A stretch of 49,302 bases of DNA, from the NCBI GenBank assembly GCA_945864225.1, contig CAMBAL010000011.1, forward strand, positions 1 to 49,302, read 5' to 3'. The position numbers and the translations under genes are program-made. The notes beneath the pieces were generated by a model that worked only from the letters and a program-made list of their open reading frames with translations, ran no database searches and was not told where the DNA came from. This DNA comes from an uncultured Blautia sp. (GTDB lineage Bacteria; Bacillota; Clostridia; Lachnospirales; Lachnospiraceae). Positions within the stretch are counted from its first letter, which is position 1, and each line of letters opens with the position of its first letter. Positions 1 to 9,476 of this stretch are shown here, piece after piece.

Positions 1-1041
1 CATGATTTGATTATATATAAAAGCAATCATACAAAATCAACATCTTATATAAAAATAATAACAGCTGATTGGAATAAATATTATGTACCATACAATCAAT
101 TCATTTCTAAACCTATAAAACAGTTTACTAAGGTTGAATTAGATATATGGGCACATGATATGATCCAAAAGTATGATTTGACTAAAAAGCAATACTACAA
201 TATGGCTGTTATTTTGCGCCAGGAACTTGATTATGCAGTTGAAATGGGTATGATACAAACTAACGTATTTAATGAGGTGAAGATTAGCAGCAAGGTATTC
301 CGTAAGGTAAAAAAGAAAGACGGAGTAACGCAAGTGTATATGACGGACGAAATACCAAGAATGGTAAAAGAAATGCTGAGAAGATTTTATAATGATCCAT
401 CTAACACTGCTCCGCTTGCTGTTTTACTTGATTTTGAAATAGGAGTAAGGATCGGAGAGCTTGTAGCTATCAAAAAAAGTGATATATCACCTGATCGTAG
501 TTATATTCATATCCAGAGACAAAGTGTCAGACAATTTGAGTATACTGATTCAACATGCACAAAAATGAAATTTTCAAAATTTGACGTTGTTGATTATACG
601 AAAACTGACGAAAGTGACAGAAATGTATACTTAACAGAAGTAGCAAAAAAGATAATAAATATAGTACTGATGATTAATGAGAAGTATGGTTATAAATGCG
701 ATGATTACTTATTTGTAAAAGGTAATCACATGTTGAGCCATTATTCAGTTCAGGCAAGAGTACTTAGAGGATGCGAAAGTATAGGTATTATTACAAAATC
801 AATGCATAAAATCAGAAAGACTTATATTTCTTCTTTAATTGACAGCGGATTAAATATTGACGAAATAAGAAGGCAGGCAGGTCATTCTGATGAAAGAACT
901 ACCTATAGTAATTATTGTTTCAACAGATTAACATCAAAAGAAACCGGAGAAATAATTGAGAGTGCGTTGAATTATGACGATTCTTATGATAGTCTTGGAG
1001 TAATCACGAGTAATCAAAATGAATTGATAAAAATCTGCTGA
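1..1041 (+). CDS. Tyrosine recombinase / phage-type integrase, 5' end open
   Basis: Site-specific recombinase of the lambda-integrase family. Counting from a TTG at position 7, the catalytic set is visible: R148 in GVRIGE, H267-x-x-R270 in MHKIRK, H293 in AGHSDERTT and a likely nucleophile Y303. An N-terminal SAM-like DNA-binding region precedes the catalytic domain. The frame stays open to the first base, so the start may lie outside the window and TTG may not be the true start. The gene is clearly richer in A/T than the housekeeping genes to its right, a sign of transfer. Its stop lies 35 bp before a 27-bp copy of the tRNA-Leu 3' end, the usual place for the integrase of a tRNA-targeted element. 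The family is certain; the type of element is unknown because the rest is off the contig. Confidence 0.88.
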   Translation, partial: HDLIIYKSNHTKSTSYIKIITADWNKYYVPYNQFISKPIKQFTKVELDIWAHDMIQKYDLTKKQYYNMAVILRQELDYAVEMGMIQTNVFNEVKISSKVFRKVKKKDGVTQVYMTDEIPRMVKEMLRRFYNDPSNTAPLAVLLDFEIGVRIGELVAIKKSDISPDRSYIHIQRQSVRQFEYTDSTCTKMKFSKFDVVDYTKTDESDRNVYLTEVAKKIINIVLMINEKYGYKCDDYLFVKGNHMLSHYSVQARVLRGCESIGIITKSMHKIRKTYISSLIDSGLNIDEIRRQAGHSDERTTYSNYCFNRLTSKETGEIIESALNYDDSYDSLGVITSNQNELIKIC

Positions 1042-1076
1042 AAACATTGATTTTACTGAGAAACCTGGGATTTGAC

Positions 1077-1103
1077 TGTGGGTTCAAGTCCCATCTTCCG
1101 CAT
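1077..1103 (+). repeat. Attachment-site copy of the tRNA-Leu 3' end
   Basis: These 27 bases are identical to 1368-1394, which is the T arm, 3' acceptor strand and discriminator base of the tRNA-Leu gene downstream. There is no tRNA 5' half here. With the integrase directly upstream and a native-looking terminator directly downstream, this fits one end (attL/attR) of an element integrated in the 3' end of a tRNA-Leu gene. The intact tRNA copy would be at the other end of the element, left of the window. Confidence 0.75.
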
Positions 1104-1107
1104 GATG

Positions 1108-1139
1108 AAGACCTGTATCTGAAAGGATACAGGTCTTTT
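1108..1139 (+). terminator. Intrinsic terminator after the attachment site
   Basis: A 12-bp stem (AAGACCTGTATC / GATACAGGTCTT) with a 6-nt loop runs into TTTT. Its place right after the tRNA 3'-end copy suggests it was the terminator of the tRNA-Leu gene that received the insertion. Confidence 0.8.
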
Positions 1140-1237
1140 GTGTTACTATGGCATGTTTGAAAAAGCGTTCCCGTACAGCGAAAAAACGTGTATTTTCACG
1201 AATTGAGTATTTTTTTGAAAAAATTAAAAAAAAGCTG

Positions 1238-1266
1238 TTGACTTTAATCGGAGTATCTGGTATATT
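1238..1266 (+). promoter_or_regulatory. Sigma-A promoter of tRNA-Leu
   Basis: TTGACT and TATATT are separated by exactly 17 bp. The tRNA 5' end begins about 42 bp after the -10 box. Confidence 0.75.
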
Positions 1267-1308
1267 AATTGAGTCGCGAGGAATGAGGTATTCCATGAAA
1301 TGCGATAT

Positions 1309-1393
1309 GCGGAAGTGTCGGAACTGGCAGACGAGCAAGACTAAGGATCTTGTGAGCATTGCGCTCGTGTGGGTTCAAGTCCCATCTTCCGCA
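1309..1393 (+). tRNA. tRNA-Leu (anticodon AAG)
   Basis: This is an 85-nt class II tRNA. The acceptor stem is GCGGAAG/CTTCCGC with A73. The anticodon stem CAAGA/TCTTG encloses loop CTAAGGA, giving anticodon AAG with G37. There is a long variable arm (GAGC/GCTC) and a T arm with TTCAAGT. A34 implies conversion to inosine by TadA or a related deaminase. The 3' CCA is not encoded. Short open frames running across this gene are not real. Confidence 0.92.
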
Positions 1394-1510
1394 TTTTTTG
1401 TACCCAAAAACGAAGAAATTTGAGATGCTGATTTCCACGGAACCCCATGGTACGTTGAAATTAGTACATCGATGAATACAGTCGGGGAGTTTTCTTGTAT
1501 GCAGGTAAAG

Positions 1511-1565
1511 AAGAGTATTGAACTAAGTCAGTAAATATTTATTGGTTTAGCTTAGTACTCTTTTT
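1511..1565 (+). terminator. Long stem-loop terminator between tRNA-Leu and dgt
   Basis: AAGAGTA and CTAAG on the left arm pair with CTTAG and TACTCTT on the right. The inner CAGTAAAT/ATTTATTG also pairs, and the hairpin runs into TTTTT. The remainder of 1394-1690 holds only AT-rich sequence and the dgt promoter; I see no gene in it. Confidence 0.65.
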
Positions 1566-1637
1566 CGTTACGGTGAAAAAGAATTGTGTCAAATAAAAAA
1601 ATAAAAATAAAAAAGGAATTTGTGGTTTGTTGTAGAA

Positions 1638-1643
1638 TATAAT
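1638..1643 (+). promoter_or_regulatory. dgt: Probable -10 box for dgt
   Basis: A perfect TATAAT lies 48 bp upstream of the chosen dgt start. No good -35 hexamer is seen at 16-18 bp, so the assignment is moderate. Confidence 0.45.
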
Positions 1644-1690
1644 TAATAAGAGGTATTTTGTCAGTCTGTGGGAACATGGAGGGAATGCTT

Positions 1691-2698
1691 ATGAACATCA
1701 GGGAAAGCATGGAACAGAGAGAACTGGAACTGTTGAGCCCGTATGCTGCGCACAGCGGACATTCCAGAGGAAGGGAGCGTCCGGAAGAGGAATGTGATGT
1801 CCGTACCGTTTACCAGAGAGACCGGGATCGTATTCTGCACAGCAAGGCATTCCGGCGGCTGAAAGATAAGACCCAGGTATTTCTGGCACCGCAGGGAGAT
1901 CATTACAGAAACCGTCTTACCCATACCCTGGAAGTATCCCAGATTGCGCGAACGATTGCAAAGGCTCTCCGGCTGAATGAGGATCTGGTAGAGGCGATCG
2001 CGCTGGGACATGATCTGGGACATACTCCCTTCGGTCATGCAGGTGAGCGCGCGCTGGATCAGGTCAATCCGGACGGATTTGCCCATTTCCGTCAGAGTGT
2101 CCGGGTAGTAGAGGTTCTGGAGAAGAACGGGGAGGGGCTGAATCTGACGTGGGAAACACGAGATGGGATTCTGAATCATGGAACCAGTGCCCATCCGGCG
2201 ACTCTGGAAGGCCAGATTGTCCGTCTTTCTGACAAAATCGCCTATATTCATCATGATATGGATGATGCTCAGCGTGCGGGGATTCTTTCAGAAGACGATA
2301 TTCCCGTTACCCTGCGCATGCTTCTGGGGTATACCACCAGAGAAAGACTGAATACATTTGTTCACGATATTATCGAAAACAGCTTTGAGAAAGACCGGAT
2401 CGCCATGTCCGGTGAGATTCAGGAAGCGATGATGGATCTTCGCTCCCTGATGTTCCGGAACGTTTATGAAAGTCCGATGGCGAAAAGGGAAGAAAAAAAG
2501 GCTGTTGATATGCTGAAGAGATTATATGAATATTATATAGAGCACCCGGATGCCATGTCCAGAGAATACCGGGATTTGATACACCGTGGAGAGAAAAAAT
2601 CCCAGGTTGTCTGCGATTATCTTTCCGGTATGACAGATCAGTATTCCATGGAAAAATTCCGGGAAATATACATACCCCATTCATGGGAAGTTTATTGA
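1691..2698 (+). CDS. dgt: Deoxyguanosinetriphosphate triphosphohydrolase-like protein (HD superfamily)
   Basis: Predicted cytosolic metal-dependent dNTP triphosphohydrolase, which cuts dGTP (or other dNTPs) to deoxynucleoside and triphosphate. The HD-domain ligands are visible in NRLTHTLEV, then GHDLGHTPFGHAGE, and a later SDKIAYIHHD segment. The length of 335 residues fits the short Gram-positive dGTPase-like class. I chose the ATG of MNIRES because GGAGGG lies 7 bp before it; the upstream TTG and two ATGs in the same frame have no proper ribosome site. It opens the dgt-dnaG-rpoD run, and dnaG begins 18 bp after its stop. The family is sure; the preferred nucleotide is not known. Confidence 0.93.
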   Translation: MNIRESMEQRELELLSPYAAHSGHSRGRERPEEECDVRTVYQRDRDRILHSKAFRRLKDKTQVFLAPQGDHYRNRLTHTLEVSQIARTIAKALRLNEDLVEAIALGHDLGHTPFGHAGERALDQVNPDGFAHFRQSVRVVEVLEKNGEGLNLTWETRDGILNHGTSAHPATLEGQIVRLSDKIAYIHHDMDDAQRAGILSEDDIPVTLRMLLGYTTRERLNTFVHDIIENSFEKDRIAMSGEIQEAMMDLRSLMFRNVYESPMAKREEKKAVDMLKRLYEYYIEHPDAMSREYRDLIHRGEKKSQVVCDYLSGMTDQYSMEKFREIYIPHSWEVY

Positions 2699-2716
2699 AC
2701 GATAAGGAGGATATAT

Positions 2717-4513
2717 ATGCGGTATTCGGACGATATCATTGAAGATGTCCGTATGAAAAATGATATTGTAGATGTAATATCCCAATATGTCAAGCTGACC
2801 AGGAAAGGAAGCTCTTATTTCGGACTTTGTCCTTTCCATAATGAAAAAACGCCTTCTTTTTCTGTGACACCATCCAAGCAGATGTATTATTGCTTTGGAT
2901 GCGGTGCCGGGGGCAATGTTTATACATTCATTATGGAATACGAGAATCTTTCCTTCGGAGAAGCGGTGAAGCATCTGGCGGACAGAGCCGGAGTGGAACT
3001 GCCGAAAATCGAATATTCCAGAGAAGCCAGAGAGAAGGCAGAGCGCAGAGCGGCCCTGCTGGAGATCAACAAGCAGGCGGCACAGTATTTTTATTATCAG
3101 CTTCGAAGAGAAAACGGTGCAAGAGCCTACCAGTATCTGACTGACCGCGGTCTCAGTAATGAGACCATCCGGAAATTCGGTCTGGGATATTCGGACAAGT
3201 ACAGTGATGATTTGTACAAATATTTAAAAGGAAAAAATTACAGCGATGATCTTTTGCGGGAATCTGGTCTTTTTAATGTGGATGAACGCCATGGAATGTA
3301 TGATAAATTCTGGAATCGTGTGATTTTTCCAATCATGGATGTCAATAATCGTGTCATCGGATTCGGAGGACGTGTCATGGGCGATGCCAAGCCCAAGTAC
3401 CTGAATTCTCCGGAGACGAAAATTTTTGATAAAAGCCGGAACCTTTACGGGCTGAATATTGCAAGGACCACAAGAAAAAATTATCTGATCCTGTGTGAAG
3501 GATACATGGATGTGATTTCCATGCATCAGGCGGGATTTACCAATGCGGTGGCGTCCCTTGGAACAGCACTGACCTCAGGTCATGCCAGCCTTCTGAAAAG
3601 GTACACGCAGGAAGTTCTGCTTCTTTACGACAGTGATGAGGCAGGGATCCGGGCAGCGCTCCGGGCAATCCCGATTCTGCGGGAAGCCGGAGTCAATTCC
3701 AGGGTTGTCAGTCTGAAACCGTACAAAGATCCGGATGAATTCATCAAGAATCTTGGTGCAGAGGCGTTTGAGGAACGCCTGGGACAGGCAATGGACAGTT
3801 TTATGTTCCGTGTCAGCATCGCAGAAGGAGAATTCCCGATGGAAGAACCGCAGGGACAGAACCGTTTCTTTGAACGATGCGCGCAGATGCTGCTGGAACT
3901 GAACGACGAACTGGAACGGAATCTCTATATCGAAGCCATTGTAAAAAAATACAGAGGCCGGTATGGAATCAGCAGCGAGGATCTTCGCAAAAGGGTGAAT
4001 ACGCTGGCAATCAAAGGCACACCTGCCGAGCAGCGTATACAGCCAAAAAGTTCAGGAGAGATGAAGAAAAAAAAGGAATCTGCAGGAGAAAAAGCCCAGA
4101 AACTGATGCTTACCTGGCTGGTAACGTATCCGGGAATTTTCGACACTGTGGAAAAATATCTGTCTCCTTCCGACTTTGTGGTCCCCCTTTACCGCCAGGT
4201 GGCAGAAATGCTTTATGAACAGAAGGCGAACGGCGAGGTGAATCCGGCAAGACTGCTCAATGCTTTTCCGGACAGTGAGGAGCAGAGAGAAGTGGCATCC
4301 CTGTTCAATGCGACGATCCATCTGGAGTCTGAACAGGAACAGAACCGGGCTTTTGCAGATACGCTTCTGCGGATCAAGGAGGAAAGCCTGGCCGAGCGCA
4401 ACCGTACCTGGGACCCGACAGATATGAATGGTCTGCAGGAACTGGTAAAAGCCAAAAAAGAGCTGGAAGAGCTCGGGCGAAAAAGACAGCAGCTGCATAT
4501 TTCTTTTGAATAA
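2717..4513 (+). CDS. dnaG: DNA primase
   Basis: Makes RNA primers at the replication fork together with the DnaB helicase. The CHC2 zinc finger is intact (C38, H41, C59, C62). The RNA-polymerase core follows, then the Toprim domain with E261 in CEGYMD and the acidic pair in LLYDSDEAG. The C-terminal 150 residues form the helicase-binding region. Its 598 residues match Gram-positive DnaG. AAGGAGGA lies 6 bp before the ATG. It is followed 35 bp later by rpoD, the conserved dnaG-rpoD arrangement of the macromolecular synthesis operon; rpsU is not present here. Confidence 0.97.
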   Translation: MRYSDDIIEDVRMKNDIVDVISQYVKLTRKGSSYFGLCPFHNEKTPSFSVTPSKQMYYCFGCGAGGNVYTFIMEYENLSFGEAVKHLADRAGVELPKIEYSREAREKAERRAALLEINKQAAQYFYYQLRRENGARAYQYLTDRGLSNETIRKFGLGYSDKYSDDLYKYLKGKNYSDDLLRESGLFNVDERHGMYDKFWNRVIFPIMDVNNRVIGFGGRVMGDAKPKYLNSPETKIFDKSRNLYGLNIARTTRKNYLILCEGYMDVISMHQAGFTNAVASLGTALTSGHASLLKRYTQEVLLLYDSDEAGIRAALRAIPILREAGVNSRVVSLKPYKDPDEFIKNLGAEAFEERLGQAMDSFMFRVSIAEGEFPMEEPQGQNRFFERCAQMLLELNDELERNLYIEAIVKKYRGRYGISSEDLRKRVNTLAIKGTPAEQRIQPKSSGEMKKKKESAGEKAQKLMLTWLVTYPGIFDTVEKYLSPSDFVVPLYRQVAEMLYEQKANGEVNPARLLNAFPDSEEQREVASLFNATIHLESEQEQNRAFADTLLRIKEESLAERNRTWDPTDMNGLQELVKAKKELEELGRKRQQLHISFE

Positions 4514-4548
4514 GGCTAAACTATAGAATATGGAGGTACAAAGCACCT

Positions 4549-5673
4549 ATGGAAATGAATATGGGCAAATTCAGTGAAAAACTGGTAGAACTTCTGGAGC
4601 TTGCAAGAAAGAAAAAAAATGTATTGGAATCTGATGAAGTCAGTGACTTTTTTAAAGATCAGCCGCTGAACGTGGATCAGATGGGAAAAGTACTGGATTT
4701 TCTGGAAGCCAGCGGAGTGGATGTCCTTCGTACCACGGAGAATGTGGATGATCTGATCCTGGATGAAGATATTGATCTGGACAAGCTGGACGAAGAAGAA
4801 GAAATTGATATGGAAAAGATCGACCTTTCTGTTCCGGAAGGCGTCAGCATTGAAGATCCTGTCCGTATGTATCTGAAAGAAATCGGTAAGGTTCCGCTTC
4901 TTTCCGCAGATGAAGAGATCAAGCTTGCGCAGAGAATGGAACAGGGCGATGAAAGTGCCAAAAAACGTCTTGCAGAGGCCAATCTCCGTCTTGTTGTCAG
5001 CATCGCAAAACGCTATGTGGGCAGAGGGATGCTGTTTCTTGATCTGATTCAGGAAGGCAATCTGGGTCTTATCAAAGCTGTGGAAAAATTTGATTACCGC
5101 AAGGGATATAAATTCAGTACCTATGCTACCTGGTGGATCCGTCAGGCGATTACCAGAGCGATTGCAGATCAGGCCAGAACGATCCGTATTCCTGTGCATA
5201 TGGTAGAAACCATCAATAAGCTGATCCGTGTTTCCCGTCAGCTTCTTCAGGAGCTTGGCCGTGAACCTTCTCCGGAGGAAATTGCAAGAGAGATGGATAT
5301 GTCGGAAGCGCGTGTTCGTGAAATCCTGAAAATCGCGCAGGAGCCGGTTTCTCTGGAAACTCCGATCGGAGAGGAAGAAGACAGCCATCTGGGTGATTTT
5401 ATTCAGGATGATAATGTTCCGGTTCCGGCAGATGCCGCAGCGTTCAGTCTTCTCAAAGAACAGCTGAATGAAGTTCTCAGTACACTTACCGAGCGTGAAC
5501 AGAAAGTGCTCCGCCTGCGTTTCGGCCTGGATGACGGACGTGCCCGTACTCTGGAGGAAGTAGGCAAGGAGTTTAATGTAACAAGAGAACGTATCCGTCA
5601 GATTGAAGCCAAGGCTCTGCGCAAACTGCGTCATCCGAGCCGCAGCAGAAAACTGAGAGATTATCTGGATTAA
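4549..5673 (+). CDS. rpoD: RNA polymerase primary sigma factor (sigma-70/sigma-A)
   Basis: The housekeeping sigma factor. Region 1.1 covers about residues 1-95 and has a strongly acidic stretch near 65-90. Region 1.2 begins at [11 protein letters not shown]. Regions 2.1-2.4 include [12 protein letters not shown], the core-binding [10 protein letters not shown] and the -10-recognising [10 protein letters not shown]. Region 3 follows, and region 4.2 ends with [19 protein letters not shown]. At 374 residues it has the size of a firmicute SigA. GGAGGT lies 11 bp before the chosen ATG; a second ATG 9 bp further in (MGKFSEK) is also possible. The TTGACA/TATAAT-like promoters seen in this window match its expected specificity. 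Confidence 0.97.
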   Translation: MEMNMGKFSEKLVELLELARKKKNVLESDEVSDFFKDQPLNVDQMGKVLDFLEASGVDVLRTTENVDDLILDEDIDLDKLDEEEEIDMEKIDLSVPEGVSIEDPVRMYLKEIGKVPLLSADEEIKLAQRMEQGDESAKKRLAEANLRLVVSIAKRYVGRGMLFLDLIQEGNLGLIKAVEKFDYRKGYKFSTYATWWIRQAITRAIADQARTIRIPVHMVETINKLIRVSRQLLQELGREPSPEEIAREMDMSEARVREILKIAQEPVSLETPIGEEEDSHLGDFIQDDNVPVPADAAAFSLLKEQLNEVLSTLTEREQKVLRLRFGLDDGRARTLEEVGKEFNVTRERIRQIEAKALRKLRHPSRSRKLRDYLD

Positions 5674-5685
5674 GGAGCATGTACG

Positions 5686-6393
5686 ATGCAATTATCCTTA
5701 AGATTGTCTGCGATTGCTGCTATGGTGACGGAAGGAAACCGGCTGGCAGATGTGGGGTGTGATCATGGATATCTGCCGGTATATCTGGTTTTGAATCATA
5801 AGATTCCCGGAGCCATTGCCATGGATGTGCGCAAAGGTCCTCTGTCCAGAGCACGGGAACATCTGTTGGAGTATGGCCTCGGGAACTACATAGAAACCCG
5901 CCTTTCTGATGGACTGGAAGCACTGAAACCAGGGGAATGTGAGACTCTGGTGATTGCCGGAATGGGAGGACCTCTGATGGAAAAAATCCTCACAGAAGGA
6001 GCGGAAGTCAGGGAAAGCTTTCAGGAACTGATTCTCCAGCCGCAGTCAGATATCGGACATTTTCGGCATTTTATCAGAGAAAACGGATGGGAGATCGTCA
6101 AAGAGGACATCATACTGGAAGAGGGGAAATTTTACCCTATGATGAAGGCTGTGAAGTCTTTGGAGAAAGAACTGCCGCCGTATACTGCAGCAGAAGAGTG
6201 GTTCGGAAAACTCCTGCTTGAACAGAGGCATCCGGTTCTGAAACAATATCTGGAAAGAGAGCTTCGGCTGCGGGAGGAGATTCTGGACAGACTTTTGCAG
6301 GCACCCTCTGAGACTGCTGCCAGACGAATGAAAGAGATACAGGAGGAAAAGCAGCTGGTTTTGGCTGCTCTTGAGCGATATGAAAGTGAATGA
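5686..6393 (+). CDS. trmK: tRNA (adenine(22)-N1)-methyltransferase
   Basis: A SAM-dependent methyltransferase that makes m1A22 in tRNA. The Rossmann SAM-binding motif is LADVGCDHGYLP near residue 20. AMDVRKGPL follows, then the family-typical VIAGMGGPLM near residue 90. The C-terminal 70 residues are helical and charged, as in the TrmK coiled-coil tail. It begins 12 bp after rpoD with a weak GGAG site and overlaps the next gene, so it is probably cotranscribed with rpoD and nif3. The rpoD-trmK-nif3 order is common in Firmicutes. Confidence 0.93.
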   Translation: MQLSLRLSAIAAMVTEGNRLADVGCDHGYLPVYLVLNHKIPGAIAMDVRKGPLSRAREHLLEYGLGNYIETRLSDGLEALKPGECETLVIAGMGGPLMEKILTEGAEVRESFQELILQPQSDIGHFRHFIRENGWEIVKEDIILEEGKFYPMMKAVKSLEKELPPYTAAEEWFGKLLLEQRHPVLKQYLERELRLREEILDRLLQAPSETAARRMKEIQEEKQLVLAALERYESE

Positions 6394-7168
6394 AGTAATC
6401 TCCTGGCTGGAAAGCCAGTATCCGGCTGTTTTTGCGGAAGACTGGGATAATGTGGGATTTCTCGTGGGTGATGATAAAAAAGAAGTGCACCACGTGTTCC
6501 TTGCACTGGATCTGACAGAAGGAACTCTGGAGCAGGCAATCCATGCGGGAGCGGATATGATCGTGACGCATCATCCCATGATTTTTGGAGGAATGAAGCG
6601 GATCAACAATCATGATTTTATCGGAAGAAAAGTGCTGTCACTGATTCAGAACGGAATTCAGTATTATGCCATGCATACCAATTATGATATTCTGGGAATG
6701 GCAGATCTGAGTGCAGATCTTCTGGAGCTTCAGGAACGGTCGGTTCTTTCTGTGACCGGGGAACGGGATGGAAAGAAGGAAGGAATCGGACGTGTGGGGA
6801 AACTTTCTCACAGAATGACCCTGGAAGAATGTGCCGGATTGGTAAAAAGAGCCTTTTCTCTTCCGGATGTAAAAGTATATGGAAATCTTACAGCAGAAGT
6901 AGAGCGTGCGGCCATCTGTACCGGAAGCGGCAAGAGTCTGATGAAGGATGTTCTTGCATCCGGTGCACAGGTGTATGTGACCGGTGATATTGATCATCAT
7001 ACAGCTCTGGATGCGTTAGATCAGGGAGTGTGTCTGATTGATGCCGGGCATTATGGTACCGAATATATTTTTATGGAAGCCATGAAACAGAGATTTCAGG
7101 AAAAATTTCCGGAGCTTCAGATTTCCTGTGCGAAAGTGCAGCAGCCGTATACGCTGATCATAGAATAA
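6380..7168 (+). CDS. Nif3-like dinuclear metal-centre protein
   Basis: Member of the Nif3/YqfO family, annotated as GTP cyclohydrolase I type 2 homologue; the physiological role in Firmicutes is unsettled. Likely metal ligands are the HH of VTHHPMIFGG, the H of MHTNYD, and the H/E of DAGHYGTEY near the C-terminus. At 262 residues it is the short form, without the inserted PII-like domain of some homologues. I chose the ATG of MKVNEVISW, the conserved family start, over a TTG three codons earlier; neither has a clear ribosome site. The start lies inside trmK, so translation is probably coupled. Confidence 0.88.
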   Translation: MKVNEVISWLESQYPAVFAEDWDNVGFLVGDDKKEVHHVFLALDLTEGTLEQAIHAGADMIVTHHPMIFGGMKRINNHDFIGRKVLSLIQNGIQYYAMHTNYDILGMADLSADLLELQERSVLSVTGERDGKKEGIGRVGKLSHRMTLEECAGLVKRAFSLPDVKVYGNLTAEVERAAICTGSGKSLMKDVLASGAQVYVTGDIDHHTALDALDQGVCLIDAGHYGTEYIFMEAMKQRFQEKFPELQISCAKVQQPYTLIIE

Positions 7169-7218
7169 AATAACAGCATAGATTTCCGCAGGAGAATCTG
7201 TAAGAAGGAGGGAACTGC

Positions 7219-8886
7219 ATGGAAGAAAAAATGTGTAAAGTAATTGTGGATGGTGAAACCAGAGAATACCCGAAGGGAATCAGTTACGCAGAAATTGCGG
7301 AAGATTTTCAGAAGAGAAAAGATGATCCGATCATTCTGGTTATGGCTGACGGGAAGCTTCGTGAACTGCATAAATTGCTGAAAAAAGACGAAAACCTGAC
7401 GTTTCTGACTACCGGAGATCCTATTGGAAATAAGACTTACCGGAGAACCGCCTGTCTGGTTCTTCTCAAAGCAATCGGTGATGTGAGGGGCAAAGATACT
7501 GTGGATAAAGTTGCCATCCATTATTCTGTGGGTTCCGGATTCTATTTTACGATAGCCGGCAGCAGGAAGCCGGATCAGAAATTTGTGGATCAGGTGAAGG
7601 CACGGATGCATGAGATCGTGGATGCACAGATGCCCATCCTCAAGCGTTCTGTCAGTACAGATGATGCGATACGCCTGTTTCATGAGAACAAAATGTATGG
7701 TAAGGAAAAGTTATTCCGTTATCGTATGGGATCCAGCGTAAATCTGTATAGTCTTGGAGACTATGAAGATTATTTTTATGGATATATGGCAAATCATACC
7801 GGTTATATCCGATACTTTGATCTGAAGTTATATGATGAGGGATTTGTACTGGAGCTTCCCGAATACGGTGCTCCGGATGTGATTCCGCCATTCTGTCCGG
7901 AAGAAAAAATCTTTCAGGTGCAGAAAGAATCTCAGGAATGGATCGAAAAAATGGATATTTCCTGTGTGGGTGATCTGAATGACCGTATCACCAGGGAGGG
8001 AATCCGAAATATTCTTCTTGTGCAGGAGGCTTTGCAGGAAGCGAAAATCTCTAGAATTGCAGAGCATATTGCAGAAGCAGGAAATAAAAAATTTGTCATG
8101 ATCGCAGGACCGTCATCTTCCGGAAAAACAACTTTTTCACACAGACTTTCCATTCAGCTGACTGCTCATGGCATGAAACCGCATCCCATCGCAGTGGATA
8201 ATTATTTTGTGGACAGAGAAAAAACTCCGTTGGATGAGTTCGGAGAGAAAAATTATGAATGTCTGGAAGCCATTGACGTGGAGCAGTTTAATAAAGATAT
8301 GCTTGGACTGATGCGGGGTGAGCGTGTGGAACTTCCGGTGTACAATTTTAAGACAGGTCACCGTGAATATAAAGGCGATTATCTTCAGCTTGGTCCGGAT
8401 GATATTCTGGTCATTGAGGGAATTCATGGACTGAATGACCGGCTGAGCTATGCTCTTCCAAAAGAAAGCAAATACAAAATTTATATCAGTGCACTGACCC
8501 AGCTGAATATTGATGAGCACAACCGAATTCCCACTACGGATGGGCGACTGATCCGGAGAATTGTCCGTGATGCGAGAACAAGAGGGACGGCTGCGAAAGA
8601 TACCATTGCGAGATGGCCATCTGTGCGCAGGGGTGAGGAAGAGAATATTTTTCCGTTCCAGGAGGATGCGGATGCCATGTTTAATTCTGCTCTGGTGTAT
8701 GAGCTTGCCTGCCTGAAAGTATATGCAGAGCCGCTTCTGTTCGGGATTGACAGGAATGCACCGGAATATCTGGAGGCCAAGAGACTTCTGAAGTTCCTGG
8801 ATTATTTTGTACCTGTACCAAGCGAGGACATTCCTCATAATTCTATTTTGCGGGAATTTGTGGGCGGAAGCTGTTTTGATGTATAA
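7219..8886 (+). CDS. TGS-domain nucleoside (uridine-type) kinase
   Basis: Predicted cytosolic kinase of the uridine kinase/phosphoribulokinase P-loop family. A ThrRS-like module precedes it: a TGS-type domain at about residues 5-65, then a second ThrRS-like domain with the H-x-x-x-H-like segment VAIHYSVGSGF. The kinase domain starts near residue 290 with P-loop GPSSSGKTTF (G297 on) and continues through AVDNYFVDR and VIEGIHGLND. GGAGGG lies 6 bp before the ATG. This long fused form is widespread in Clostridia and is usually annotated as nucleoside kinase. The substrate is not proven; uridine/cytidine is the default guess. Confidence 0.88.
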   Translation: MEEKMCKVIVDGETREYPKGISYAEIAEDFQKRKDDPIILVMADGKLRELHKLLKKDENLTFLTTGDPIGNKTYRRTACLVLLKAIGDVRGKDTVDKVAIHYSVGSGFYFTIAGSRKPDQKFVDQVKARMHEIVDAQMPILKRSVSTDDAIRLFHENKMYGKEKLFRYRMGSSVNLYSLGDYEDYFYGYMANHTGYIRYFDLKLYDEGFVLELPEYGAPDVIPPFCPEEKIFQVQKESQEWIEKMDISCVGDLNDRITREGIRNILLVQEALQEAKISRIAEHIAEAGNKKFVMIAGPSSSGKTTFSHRLSIQLTAHGMKPHPIAVDNYFVDREKTPLDEFGEKNYECLEAIDVEQFNKDMLGLMRGERVELPVYNFKTGHREYKGDYLQLGPDDILVIEGIHGLNDRLSYALPKESKYKIYISALTQLNIDEHNRIPTTDGRLIRRIVRDARTRGTAAKDTIARWPSVRRGEEENIFPFQEDADAMFNSALVYELACLKVYAEPLLFGIDRNAPEYLEAKRLLKFLDYFVPVPSEDIPHNSILREFVGGSCFDV

Positions 8887-9005
8887 AGAAGAGAAAGGAT
8901 ATAAGCAGTAAGAAATATTTACAACAGGCGTTACTGTTTACTCTGTTCTCAGTAATCAACAGGATGATGCAGATTGTAGATGAACAGGTGTATACAGATT
9001 ATAGA

Positions 9006-9065
9006 TGCACAGGCGAAATATGTTGACAATTTGTGTGAATCATAATAAAATAACATTTGCGCAAG
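9006..9065 (+). repeat. Direct repeat copy 1: rnpB promoter and first bases of rnpB
   Basis: The first 39 bases are identical to 14224-14262. After a 3-bp gap the similarity continues over another 20 bp, which includes the first bases of rnpB. The two copies bracket rnpB and the four-gene kinase block. Confidence 0.85.
9023..9051 (+). promoter_or_regulatory. rnpB: Promoter of rnpB
   Basis: TTGACA and TAAAAT are spaced by exactly 17 bp, and the RNA starts 8 bp after the -10 box. The 170 bp upstream, after the nucleoside kinase gene, holds no gene that I can see. Confidence 0.8.
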
Positions 9066-9413
9066 TCGGCCAGGTGATCGCGGCTGTACAGACGAAAGGG
9101 TACAGACGAGGAAAGTCCGGGCTTCGCAGGGCAGGATGCCGGATAACGTCCGGTGGAGGTGACTCCCAGACCAGTGCAACAGAAATAAACCGCCTTCTTT
9201 TAGAAGGTAAGGGTGGAAAGGCAGTGTAAGAGACTACCGCCTTTCTGGTAACAGAAAGGGCACATGTAAACTCCATTCGAAGCAAGACCGAGAAGAAAGC
9301 AATACGGCTGCCCGTCGTGCTTTCAGGTGGGTCGCTTGAGCCTCCCGGTGACGGAAGGCCTAGATAGATGATCACCCAATGACATAACCCGGCTTATCGG
9401 TTGGCTTGTGCAG
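9059..9413 (+). ncRNA. rnpB: RNase P RNA (class A-like)
   Basis: The catalytic RNA that trims tRNA 5' leaders. The ends pair as helix P1 (GCGCAAGTCGGCC with GGTTGGCTTGTGC). The conserved core blocks are present: GAGGAAAGTCCGGGCT near the 5' side, the ACAGAAA-type segment and GTAAACTCC in the middle, and CATAACCCGGCTTA near the 3' end. The length of about 355 nt fits a bacterial P RNA. It has its own promoter and terminator. The exact 3' end is estimated. The RNase P regulator RnpM (YlxR) is encoded in the same window in the nusA-infB operon. Confidence 0.95.
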
Positions 9414-9476
9414 TAAAAGTAAATAACCGGATATGTATGATGAGAAATCATCAGATAAGACAGAAACAACGTATTG

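Noticed and set aside
1148-1423. Open reading frames on both strands across tRNA-Leu
   Set aside because: They overlap a clear tRNA, have no ribosome site and no recognisable protein features.
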